Below are positions 53,765 through 62,192 of a stretch of 64,000 bases of DNA, piece by piece. Origin of the DNA: Desulfovibrio sp. TomC (GTDB lineage Bacteria; Desulfobacterota; Desulfovibrionia; Desulfovibrionales; Desulfovibrionaceae). The stretch covers positions 1-64,000 of the forward strand of contig NZ_JSEH01000014.1 of the NCBI RefSeq assembly GCF_000801335.2, written 5' to 3'. The notes below the pieces were generated by a model, which was given only the letters and a program-made list of their open reading frames with translations, did no database searches and was not told where the DNA came from. A program made the position numbers and the translations under genes. Positions within the stretch are counted from its first letter, which is position 1. The number at the start of each line of letters is the position of its first letter.

Positions 53765-55343
53765 ATACATCAATATCAACGAGTTGGCCTGTAACCCGAA
53801 TTTCTCTAACAATAGATTTGAGCCGCAAAGCCTTCCCCACATCGTCTAAAAATTCCCAATTTGTGGCAAACGAACAGAGGTTTTCGAAAGAGGTGAGAAG
53901 AAACGTTTTAGTTGTGTCCTTCTCATTGATTAACCCGACAAGGTGATCCCTTGTCGCCTTGGCCTCGTCTATTTCTTTCTTAAGAACAGCGTATCTTCGA
54001 TCAAAATCGTCACCATCTATTCTATTGCATTCTAAAGCACCCAACAAATTGTCAAGACGATTTTGTAACAATTGAATGTTTGATTCTATTTGCGACAAGT
54101 CACAAGCATTTATTTTGCTATTAGAATTTTGTGTATAAAATAGATCTAAAATTTTTTGCTTGTCAGTCAAAAATTCTTTGTTTTCCGAAAGTGCTAACAA
54201 ACTGTCAGCAACATACTTCTCTATTTCTACGGAAGGTATATTTAACCCAGAACAGGCTTCAAGACCTTTTTGCATGCGATTTACGCATTTATAGTACCCA
54301 TAAGTTTTGTCAGAATTTTTCTTGGAAGTAGTATTGCCAGCCATCGCTCCGCCGCACAAACCACATTTCAATATGCCTGAAAGCAAATAGTTGCGCTTAC
54401 TGTTCGTCGGCTTCGTCGATATCGACTTTAGCATCGCTTGGACAGACTCATAAGTATCAACATCAATTATCGAAGGATGTTGTCCGTCACAAATAATCCA
54501 ATCCTGCTTGTCTTGAGCAATTAACTTACCAGTTACAGGGTCACTCCTCCTTTTACCATACCACGTTTTACCTATATATGTAGGATTTGTAAGAATTCTA
54601 TGGACTGAAACAGTTCCCCAGTGCCCACCATTCCGTGTTCTAAAACCCTGATTGTTAAGAGCGTGGGCAGTCTTTCTTATGCTATTGTGAGAAATAAAGA
54701 CCTGAAATATATTATTAACGACTTTAGCCTCGCTTTGGTATACATATAATTTTTTCTGCTCAGGATATAAACTGGCACTTTGCAAGGAAGCGTCTGGGCT
54801 TTCAGTGCCTAAACCAATGAGGTGCTTAGAGTACAGTTCCTGAGTAGTGTAACCAAATGGGACAACACCTCCATTCCATTTGCCTAATCGAGCACGATGC
54901 GACATGTCTACAGACACACGTTCAGCTACCAATTCTCTCTCAAACTGTGAAAGGACTCCTATAATCTGACGTAACAACCTACCATGTGCGGAGGTCGTAT
55001 CGATATTTTCTGATATACTTGCGAAGCGAATGTTAATCCCTTCAAAAAATTCTGTTAAGTACATCAAATCTTTCGTTGACCTTGTTATTCGGTCAAGTTT
55101 TGTCACAAAAACAGATGTTATCAATCCTGATTCTGCATCCCTAAGCAAGTCTTTAAGTGCGGGTCGGTTAGTGTCTTTGGCGCTAAAGCCAGCGTCCTTA
55201 TACAACTTAAAAACCGGTATTTGGTTTGCTACACAATATGCACGGAGTCTTTCCTCTTGCGTATGCAGCGAATCTTTGTCGATTTGGTTGGCAGTAGATA
55301 CTCGAACATATATACCTGCGCTAGCGGGAGGGGTGCTATTCAT
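53706..55343 (-). CDS. large serine recombinase (site-specific integrase)
   Basis: This 545-aa recombinase has the resolvase catalytic domain with the Ser of [11 protein letters not shown] (about residue 16), Arg-rich [16 protein letters not shown], and [18 protein letters not shown] recombinase domain follows, then a zinc ribbon ([14 protein letters not shown] ... YYKCVNR ... CSG) and a coiled-coil. GGTGAG precedes the ATG at 55343; an ATG six codons earlier has no such site. The last codons, GRDSWRTAA, are read from comM DNA, so the natural C-terminus before integration differed. It presumably integrates and excises this element. Confidence 0.95.
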   Translation of the reverse strand: MNSTPPASAGIYVRVSTANQIDKDSLHTQEERLRAYCVANQIPVFKLYKDAGFSAKDTNRPALKDLLRDAESGLITSVFVTKLDRITRSTKDLMYLTEFFEGINIRFASISENIDTTSAHGRLLRQIIGVLSQFERELVAERVSVDMSHRARLGKWNGGVVPFGYTTQELYSKHLIGLGTESPDASLQSASLYPEQKKLYVYQSEAKVVNNIFQVFISHNSIRKTAHALNNQGFRTRNGGHWGTVSVHRILTNPTYIGKTWYGKRRSDPVTGKLIAQDKQDWIICDGQHPSIIDVDTYESVQAMLKSISTKPTNSKRNYLLSGILKCGLCGGAMAGNTTSKKNSDKTYGYYKCVNRMQKGLEACSGLNIPSVEIEKYVADSLLALSENKEFLTDKQKILDLFYTQNSNSKINACDLSQIESNIQLLQNRLDNLLGALECNRIDGDDFDRRYAVLKKEIDEAKATRDHLVGLINEKDTTKTFLLTSFENLCSFATNWEFLDDVGKALRLKSIVREIRVTGQLVDIDVFIDVGEVFHTGRDSWRTAA

Positions 55344-55701
55344 TGTGCTCACCGAGTCCATATTTTAAGCTACATTAGATCAAGAAATCTATAATATCAA
55401 CCAGGGAAACCTGCCAACGCAAAAAATATACAATTCCTTGTCGTCTGTTTATTTTGTAATTGTATGTAGATTTTTTTACGACCATTACGACCTTTCACAA
55501 ATTTGTAACAACCTAAAATAGCGACACATCATGGCTATACATCGGTTTCTTCCAAAAAACAGCTTACCTTTTTATCGCAGTCGCGACGTTTTACAGTGGG
55601 ATAAGAACCTGAACGTTATTGCTAAGGTGTGAAAAAGCTTTCATTTAGCGAACTTCACCCATGTTTACAGCCATTTAGGCCCGAGTAAATCCGGTCAAAT
55701 C
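55344..55701. other. 358-bp AT-rich gap
   Basis: No gene is supported. It is upstream of the recombinase and downstream of the MFS operon. One stretch (55440-55510) is very AT-rich and may hold the recombinase promoter. Confidence 0.55.
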
Positions 55702-55914
55702 CTATGGGTTCCGACTAGGTTTACCTACTCCACCCTCCTGACACTTGGCGTGTCCGGGTCTGTTTCTTAGGCCAAAATCTTTCGGTACTCTACCACAGAA
55801 CGTTGGCGCTTGTTGGCTCATAGTTGGTCGGAAGCGACTAAATTCAAACGCGGAGCAGCAACCCCAGTTGTCCGGACAAGGGCAATCAGCGCCCCTTGGC
55901 GGCAACTCACTCAT
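55702..55914 (-). CDS. possible small Cys-rich protein, overlapping the MFS stop
   Basis: This 70-aa frame begins ATGAGTGAG, sharing eight bases with the MFS stop codon, and has ADCPCPDNWGCCSAFEF plus two further cysteines. It could be translationally coupled, but I recognise no family and it has no ribosome-binding site of its own beyond the overlap. It may be chance. Confidence 0.25.
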   Translation of the reverse strand: MSELPPRGADCPCPDNWGCCSAFEFSRFRPTMSQQAPTFCGRVPKDFGLRNRPGHAKCQEGGVGKPSRNP

Positions 55915-57478
55915 CATCCTGGACTGAGCCAGCAAGTGGATTCTCCTTTGGGCATCTGCGGCGGCCGATGATCAGCAGAGCCATGATCGCCCCAGCCAGT
56001 GCAATGCTTCCAAGGACCGTCATGCTCATAGCGATTGTTGAGGCTTGCGCTGAAACCATGGCGTTTTCCACCATTGCTGCTGAATCGGAGGGCAGCGACT
56101 TGAGGATGGCTGCGGCTACTGCATCGTTCCCGTCTTTGACGGCTTGCGCATATTCCAGGCCCTGCTGGAGAAACGGCTTTCCGGCCAAAGCTGTCCACAC
56201 CTTGTCAAGAGAATGAGCCCCCATGATCGATGTGACCAGGGCGACACCTAGCGCGGCCGGTACGTTGAATGTCATCTGAAGAAGACCGGAGCCCATGCCT
56301 GCCTGTTCGGGCTTGAGTGTACGCATCCCGGCCGCATTGCAGGCTGGCAAGGCGATTCCAACGCCTGCTCCCATCAGCGCCAAGGGGATGATGAGTTCGC
56401 CCAGGGTTGTCTCCCGACAGAAGGTGCCCATCCAGAACAACGCGACGGCCTGCATGGCCAGTGCAGCCACAATGGGAATTCCCGGTCCGATGTGGTCGAT
56501 AAGGCGACCTGCGGGCGGTTCAAGCACCATGCAAGTTCCGGTCGTGATGACGATGACCCAACTGGCCATCACTGGCGAGTAACCAAGAACTTCGATGAAA
56601 AACAGTGATCCCACGACGGTCAGCATAGGGATATAGACGAAACCGACGGCGCTTTCGGCAAAAAAAGCGCCGGAAAAAAGACGCTCACGCCACAGGGAAA
56701 AATCGACGAGGGGACAATCTGTGCGGGTCTCGACAATGCCGAACAAGGCGAGCAGCACAACGCCGACCGCCAGAGCCCCCCAGGTGCTAGGGGTACCCCA
56801 GCCGTTGCTGGCGTTTTGCAATCCATAGGTAACAAAGGTGATCCCAAGGCCGCCGAGGACGAGACCGATGATGTCATAGCGGCCGGAAGACAGTACGCTG
56901 CAATAGTTCCTTGTAGCCGCCAGAGTGACGAGAATGACTGCGGCAGTCAGCGGCACGGCGAGCCAGAAGACCCAGCGCCAACTCAGCAGATCGTGCATGT
57001 AGCCCGCGAATATCGGACCGACCAGCAATCCGAACCCGTGGGCAAATCCCCACAAGCCGACAGCGAATCCACATCGGGAAGCGGAAAATGCGTTTACGAC
57101 GATGGACAGGGTGGCCGGTGCTGAAATACCGATGCCGATGCCTTGCATTGTGCGCCCGGACACCATGAGCAAGCCGCTCGTGGCCATGGCGGACAGGATG
57201 AGGCCGCCGCCGAAAACCATATAGCCGATCACAATCATGCGGACCTCGCCCACGAGGTCGCCGAGGCGACCGCCAGCGATCAGCGCCGTGCCGAAGGCAA
57301 GGCTGTATGAAGTGATCGTCCAGGCCTGCATCGACAGGGACAGGTCGAGATCATCTTTGATTGTAGGCAAGGCGGGACCGATCACCGTGCTGAACATCTG
57401 AGCAATGAGCGCGCCAAAGCTCATGGCTGCCAGAATCCCCCAGGCGCTGGCGTTGGCCCTGCTATTCGTTTCACTCAT
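55907..57478 (-). CDS. MFS transporter, DHA2-type drug exporter
   Basis: This 523-aa protein has about 14 hydrophobic helices and MFS motif A as GGRLGDLVGEVRM after TM2. There is SGRTMQGIGIGISAPATLSIV in TM4 (motif B with Arg), and WGFAHGFGLLVGPIFAGYM-like motif C in TM5. These fit proton-driven DHA2 multidrug efflux pumps. It sits in the integrated element, so it may give drug or metabolite resistance; the substrate is unknown. AAGGGA lies eight bases upstream. Confidence 0.92.
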   Translation of the reverse strand: MSETNSRANASAWGILAAMSFGALIAQMFSTVIGPALPTIKDDLDLSLSMQAWTITSYSLAFGTALIAGGRLGDLVGEVRMIVIGYMVFGGGLILSAMATSGLLMVSGRTMQGIGIGISAPATLSIVVNAFSASRCGFAVGLWGFAHGFGLLVGPIFAGYMHDLLSWRWVFWLAVPLTAAVILVTLAATRNYCSVLSSGRYDIIGLVLGGLGITFVTYGLQNASNGWGTPSTWGALAVGVVLLALFGIVETRTDCPLVDFSLWRERLFSGAFFAESAVGFVYIPMLTVVGSLFFIEVLGYSPVMASWVIVITTGTCMVLEPPAGRLIDHIGPGIPIVAALAMQAVALFWMGTFCRETTLGELIIPLALMGAGVGIALPACNAAGMRTLKPEQAGMGSGLLQMTFNVPAALGVALVTSIMGAHSLDKVWTALAGKPFLQQGLEYAQAVKDGNDAVAAAILKSLPSDSAAMVENAMVSAQASTIAMSMTVLGSIALAGAIMALLIIGRRRCPKENPLAGSVQDDE

Positions 57479-57659
57479 TGGCAGTTCCCTTCATTATTAA
57501 AAGAACTATTGTATTGAATTCCTCTCTCTTCGTGACAGTGCATCGATTATTACAACGCATAACAATACAAATGACAAAATTAAATATCACACCTTAGGCC
57601 ACTGCCCCGCACACAAGCTATGAGTTCATGACCAAATGAGGGGCTAATGTTCCAAGCGA

Positions 57660-57854
57660 CTATCCTCGAATAACGAGATCTAGGTCAACGAACTCGGCAA
57701 CAAGCAACAGCAAGAGCCGCCAGTTTCTCACATCAATACCCCGTCGGAACATTACACACGCTTGGGCGAGTTGTCCTGACCGGCGAAGGACGGCAGCGGC
57801 GGCAAGGAGGAAGCGCCGATTGCCTTGATCATCACGCAAACAGATAGACATCAT
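57660..57854 (-). CDS. small protein, copy B of a duplicated gene
   Basis: This 64-aa protein contains QGNRRFLLAAAAVLRRSGQLAQA and MFRRGIDVRNWRLLLLLVAEFVDLDLVIRG. It is a close copy of the 68-aa protein at 61347-61553; by eye about 84% of 180 bases match. The short helical 'LRRSGQLAQA..MFRR' resembles a single TPR-like hairpin. The family is unknown. It lies 16 bp after the hybrid kinase gene. No strong ribosome-binding site is visible, so it may be a less-used duplicate. Confidence 0.6.
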   Translation of the reverse strand: MMSICLRDDQGNRRFLLAAAAVLRRSGQLAQACVMFRRGIDVRNWRLLLLLVAEFVDLDLVIRG

Positions 57855-57870
57855 CGTGTAATAACCTAAA

Positions 57871-60800
57871 TTAAATGGGAAAATCGTGTTCTATTGTTTC
57901 TTTTAATTCACTAAATCTTTTCTCTAGCTCAGGAATAAGGCTTTCAAGCACGCCACTATCTCTATTTTTTCCAGCTTGCTCCATTTTTAAAGCAGTTTCT
58001 AACATACGTTTTCCACTCACGTTCGCAGCAGCTCCCTTGATACTATGAGATATTCGTTCAGAAATCTCAAATTCACATGTCGCAATGCTTTCTCGCAATC
58101 GTTTCAGCTGAATAGGGATATCTCCCAGGAATGTTCTGATGACATATTGCGCTAAATCCTGATCGTCCATCATCCTGACCATCATGGACCTTTTATCGAA
58201 TACGGGTAGTCCATTTTCTTTTATAGCAATCTCATCTGTGCTGCGCTCCGGGGGGAGCGTAGACTGATTTGGCGACTCCTCACTATGATTCGGCAACCAC
58301 TTGGCAACGATCTCAGAAAGGATTTTGGCAGAGACAGGCTTTGTAATATAGTCATTCATGCCTTTTTCAAGGCATTGTTCCCGATACCTAGGCATTGCGT
58401 GTGCGGTCATGGCGATGATCGGAATGGCATGATCCAGTACAGCACTCTGGGGATTTCGAACCCGCCTTGTCGCCTCGAACCCGTCCATCACGGGCATCTG
58501 AACATCCATAAGAACCAAATCGTAGGAAATATTCTCGAGGGTCCGCAAGGCCTCTACGCCGTTAGCGACCGCATCCGTGTGCACACCAAGCTTGTTGAGG
58601 ATCCCCACAGCCACTTGCTGGTTTGTGATATTGTCTTCCACGACGAGAATTCGTCCAGTACGTTGCAACGGAAGTATTCGGTCCCTGGCAGATTGCCGTG
58701 TGATGATCTGAGGACTATCCTCGCGAGGTGATTCGGACAGGACACGTTGCAGAATGTTCAGCAGATCCCTGCGACGTATCGGTTTGAGCGCATACGCACG
58801 AAAGCCGGCTTCAAAAAAACGCTGGGAGTCGCCGTGACTTCCCATGGAAGTCAGCATTACCATCGCGACCCCGGCCAGGCGGGGGTCCGCTTTGATGGCC
58901 CGACCCAAGGCCAAGCCGTCCATACCCGGCATTTGCATGTCGATGACGGCCAGACGATATGGAGCATTCTCCTCTAGTCCACGGTACAAAGCCCCCAAGG
59001 CCTGCGGAGCATCCTGGACATCAAGGGGAAGCATTCCCCAGTTAGTCATATTGATCGTCAGAATTTCGCAATTAGTAATATTATCATCCACAACAAGCGC
59101 TTTCACATCTTTTAGAATCGCTGGAGAAAGCGTATCTTGTGAATAGTTTTTTTGTTTATCTATCAAAATGGTAAACCAAAATTCTGCACCATGACCATCT
59201 TTACTGTTAACTCCTATTTCGCCACCCATCATCTCTACAAGTTGCTTGGATATGGAGAGGCCTAATCCTGTTCCACCATAATTGCGTGTAGTAGAGTAGT
59301 CTGCCTGAGCGAACTTTTCGAATAAAATAGAGTGCTTTTCTTCAGGAATACCAATACCTGTATCTCGCATTGAGAAGCACAAAAGACATTTATTATCTTG
59401 TTCCTCACACAGGATGACCTTGACGCTCACCTCACCCTTAGAAGTGAATTTGATGGCGTTCCCAGCAAGGTTATTGAGTATCTGCCGCAACCGACCTGGA
59501 TCACCTCGCAAGGAGACAGGGACATTAGTATCGACGAAACAGAGGAATTCTAAACCTTTTTCATTAGCACGCAAAGCCATTGCGTCAGAAAATTCGTCGA
59601 CAAGATCCAATAGGTCGAAATCGAGTATTTCGAGATCAAGTTTCCCCGCCTCTATCTTGGAAAAATCTAGAATATCGTTGATAAGATTGAGGAGCGATTC
59701 TCCGCTTGATCGAATGACCTCCGCGTAGTGCTGTTGTTCGGTTGTGAGATCGGTGCCAAGCAGCAAACCGGTCATCCCGATGACGCCGTTCATGGGGGTT
59801 CGTATCTCATGGCTCATATTGGCCAAAAACTCGCTTTTTGCCTGAGTTGCGGCCTGGGCCTGACTCAACGCTTGATCCAAGGTGATGTTATTGATCTCCA
59901 TCTGCTGAGCAAATTTATGCAATCGTTCCTGGGCAATTTTGTAATCGGTCATATCGGTGTGAGATCCTGCCATGCGTACTGGCACCCCCGCATCGTCGCG
60001 TACCGCCTCCCCACGGGCAAGTATCCATCTGTAAGAGCCATTCTTGTGACGCATTCTGAACTCAATACTATATCTCTGAACAATCGAGTGAAGATACTGA
60101 TCAATATAATCAAAGACACGATCTTTGTCTTCAATATGAATGAGTGACTCAAACGTGCTAAAAACATTATCCAACTCATCTTCCCGATATCCAAGTTGCT
60201 CTTTCCATTTACGCGACAGGTAAAGGTCTTCTGTGCGCAAATCCCAATCCCATATGCCATCATTTGAACCATTTACTGCCAATTCAAACTGTTCTCTAGA
60301 TCTCTGCAACTCAGCTTCGGCCGCCTTCCTGCCTCTGATATCAATAAAGCACTCCAGATACTTTTGTTTTCCCCGAACAAGGATAGGAGTGACTGTCTTA
60401 AGAACAGGGAGTTTAGTTCCGTCGGCACAAAGCATAATCCGATCCGAATTGTCTATTTTCTGCCCAAGATCTCCTATTGGGCAAGTGCATTCAGAGGCTG
60501 GGCAAAGAAATTGGTGACAGCGATTACCCTGAATTCGATCAGGAGCTGCCCCAAACATGTTTGCCGCAGCTGTATTAACAAACTCAATGTTTCGTGACTC
60601 AGCATCAATGATAGCCATTCCAATGGGAAGGCTTTCCATTATGGTTCGTTGTATTTCATCATTCTCTTGCTTTGTTACCTCCGCATTTTTTCGATCCGTA
60701 ATGTCAATGACAAACCCTTGGTAATGCATGACGCATCCATCCGTATGATGCACGACCCGAGCATTCCGTGATACCCAGAACGTGGAGCCATCCCGACGCC

Positions 60801-61089
60801 GAAGTTGGCATTCGTGATTAACAATACATCCAGTGGCGTTCAATAATTTTAAAAAAAAATCCCTATCAGAAGGGTTTACGTATGTTTGCGTAGCGATATC
60901 AGTAATGGACGACATTAAATCTTCCGGGGATTCATAGCCGTGCATCACCGCCAACGCAGGATTGACAAATAAAAACCTTCCATCTGGTGTTGACTTGAAA
61001 AACCCAATAGGAGCATCTAGGATAACACTGATTGCCTCATCTGCATCTTTATTATTAAAATTTTGGTCAAGTGTATGATGAAGTGACAT
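57871..61089 (-). CDS. hybrid sensor histidine kinase with two receivers and HPt
   Basis: This 1072-aa protein contains three PAS domains (about 20-135, 145-262, 268-390; the second carries [17 protein letters not shown]). HisKA follows with His427 ([12 protein letters not shown]), then HATPase ([30 protein letters not shown]). Two receiver domains hold the Asp in [12 protein letters not shown] and in [13 protein letters not shown]. The C-terminal HPt carries its His in [13 protein letters not shown]. There is no membrane span, so it is cytoplasmic. AGGAG precedes the ATG. It is a full phosphorelay in one chain; the final receiver target is not in the window. Confidence 0.95.
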   Translation of the reverse strand: MSLHHTLDQNFNNKDADEAISVILDAPIGFFKSTPDGRFLFVNPALAVMHGYESPEDLMSSITDIATQTYVNPSDRDFFLKLLNATGCIVNHECQLRRRDGSTFWVSRNARVVHHTDGCVMHYQGFVIDITDRKNAEVTKQENDEIQRTIMESLPIGMAIIDAESRNIEFVNTAAANMFGAAPDRIQGNRCHQFLCPASECTCPIGDLGQKIDNSDRIMLCADGTKLPVLKTVTPILVRGKQKYLECFIDIRGRKAAEAELQRSREQFELAVNGSNDGIWDWDLRTEDLYLSRKWKEQLGYREDELDNVFSTFESLIHIEDKDRVFDYIDQYLHSIVQRYSIEFRMRHKNGSYRWILARGEAVRDDAGVPVRMAGSHTDMTDYKIAQERLHKFAQQMEINNITLDQALSQAQAATQAKSEFLANMSHEIRTPMNGVIGMTGLLLGTDLTTEQQHYAEVIRSSGESLLNLINDILDFSKIEAGKLDLEILDFDLLDLVDEFSDAMALRANEKGLEFLCFVDTNVPVSLRGDPGRLRQILNNLAGNAIKFTSKGEVSVKVILCEEQDNKCLLCFSMRDTGIGIPEEKHSILFEKFAQADYSTTRNYGGTGLGLSISKQLVEMMGGEIGVNSKDGHGAEFWFTILIDKQKNYSQDTLSPAILKDVKALVVDDNITNCEILTINMTNWGMLPLDVQDAPQALGALYRGLEENAPYRLAVIDMQMPGMDGLALGRAIKADPRLAGVAMVMLTSMGSHGDSQRFFEAGFRAYALKPIRRRDLLNILQRVLSESPREDSPQIITRQSARDRILPLQRTGRILVVEDNITNQQVAVGILNKLGVHTDAVANGVEALRTLENISYDLVLMDVQMPVMDGFEATRRVRNPQSAVLDHAIPIIAMTAHAMPRYREQCLEKGMNDYITKPVSAKILSEIVAKWLPNHSEESPNQSTLPPERSTDEIAIKENGLPVFDKRSMMVRMMDDQDLAQYVIRTFLGDIPIQLKRLRESIATCEFEISERISHSIKGAAANVSGKRMLETALKMEQAGKNRDSGVLESLIPELEKRFSELKETIEHDFPI

Positions 61090-61159
61090 ACTTGGCTCCT
61101 ATCCTATGAAGAAGAACTAGCAAATCTAAGATTTTGTATTGCCCATGTATCGATCCAGT

Positions 61160-61342
61160 TCAATGCCACTTCGTCCTGTCGATCAGGCCGCGCTTGTCTA
61201 ATTCCCCGGCCTTGTAGCCGTCGAAGTCGAAGCGCTTTTTTACGGGACTCGACTGCTTACGCTTGGTTCTCAGGATCACTAGGGTGATGACCGTGCCGAT
61301 GACGATGCCGGCAAGAGTTACACCAAGGATGAAGATGTCCAT
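61160..61342 (-). CDS. small single-span membrane protein
   Basis: This 60-aa protein has one N-terminal membrane helix (MDIFILGVTLAGIVIGTVITLVIL) and a basic tail (RTKRKQSSPVKKRFDFDGYKAGELDKRG). GAGG eight bases upstream lies in the end of the preceding 68-aa gene, with four bases between stop and start, so translation is coupled. The hybrid kinase follows after 70 bp. It may anchor or regulate the kinase, but this is inferred. Confidence 0.7.
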   Translation of the reverse strand: MDIFILGVTLAGIVIGTVITLVILRTKRKQSSPVKKRFDFDGYKAGELDKRGLIDRTKWH

Positions 61343-61346
61343 ACGA

Positions 61347-61553
61347 CTATCCTCGGATGATAAGATCTAAGTCAACGTACTCGGCAACAAGTAAAAGCAA
61401 AGCACGCCAGTTCCTCACATCAACGCTTCGGCGGAACATTTCCCGCGCTTGGGCGAGTTGTCCTGATCGGCGAAGCGCGGCAGCGGCGGCAAGGAGAAAG
61501 CGCCGATTGCCTTGATCACCACGAAGATAGATCGCCAGCACGGGTCTGGTCAT
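61347..61553 (-). CDS. small protein, copy A of a duplicated gene
   Basis: This 68-aa protein contains LRGDQGNRRFLLAAAAALRRSGQLAQAREMFRRSVDVRNWRALLLLVAEYVDLDLIIRG. It is the better preserved copy of the pair with 57660-57854 and heads the run with the 60-aa membrane protein and the kinase. The helical pattern is TPR-like, but the protein is too short for a full repeat array. I do not recognise the family. Confidence 0.65.
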   Translation of the reverse strand: MTRPVLAIYLRGDQGNRRFLLAAAAALRRSGQLAQAREMFRRSVDVRNWRALLLLVAEYVDLDLIIRG

Positions 61554-61672
61554 ACTTGACCATAGCAGGGCCGCGCTTTCATTGTCACTAATTGTCCCAT
61601 CAGCAGGCAGGGATTGTCCGGCATGAAAATGTCTGAAAAAAATCCGGCGGACCAGGGTGGCAAGTGGCGCAG

Positions 61673-61882
61673 TTAACGCTCAGATTCGTCATGGTCCCGA
61701 TCTTTGGGCTTTTTCTTGCCGAACCACTTGGCCAAAATTAAGGAGCCGTAACCCGCGACTCCAGAAGCACCTACGGCTATTCAAGGGGCGCAGGTGCCCG
61801 TTCCTACTCCAAATACGGACAGGTAGACCAAGACCGCGCCGCCAACCAGCCAGGCAAAGACGGTGGTGAGTTTGCTTTTCAT
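61673..61882 (-). CDS. small membrane ORF with in-frame UGA (CxxU or broken)
   Basis: From ATG at 61882 the frame codes 33 residues with a membrane segment (LTTVFAWLVGGAVLVYLSVFGVG), reaches TGC GCC CCT TGA, and then stays open for 35 codons to TAA. The second part has another membrane-like helix (IAVGASGVAGYGSLILAKWF) and a charged tail (GKKKPKDRDHDESER). Cys-x-x-UGA is the selenoprotein CxxU pattern, and a 7-bp stem (AGCCGTA/TACGGCT) follows the UGA. No convincing bacterial SECIS apical loop was found, so a nonsense mutation is as likely. AGGG lies nine bases upstream. Confidence 0.4.
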
Positions 61883-62192
61883 AAAGATCAACCCTGAACT
61901 GGACCTTTTGGTCAACCACGGTATGCCCGACAACCGGACACACTTACCAGCTGCATTCTCTGCGACACGTTGCCCCAACACATCGAAATTTCGCTTCTAT
62001 TTTCACTAGACAGCGGCAGCGAGTGAAACAATCCAATCTGACCCACCGTCCAGGTCTCAATAGCGCATCCAGCACTTTGAATTCACGTGAAAATTTCCCA
62101 GGACACCGGCGAGATTTTGAAAAATGTGTCCACCCGTGATGAAACTAATAAAAGACCGATGCCGCAAGGCGACAGGAACAACAATTACTTCT
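61883..62192. other. 310-bp gap, no supported gene
   Basis: It lies between the kinase at the window end and the UGA-interrupted ORF. Only short frames without ribosome-binding sites are seen. Confidence 0.55.

Noticed and set aside
55702-55935. Cys-rich frame after the MFS gene as a firm gene
   Set aside because: Only the start overlap supports it; listed at low confidence.
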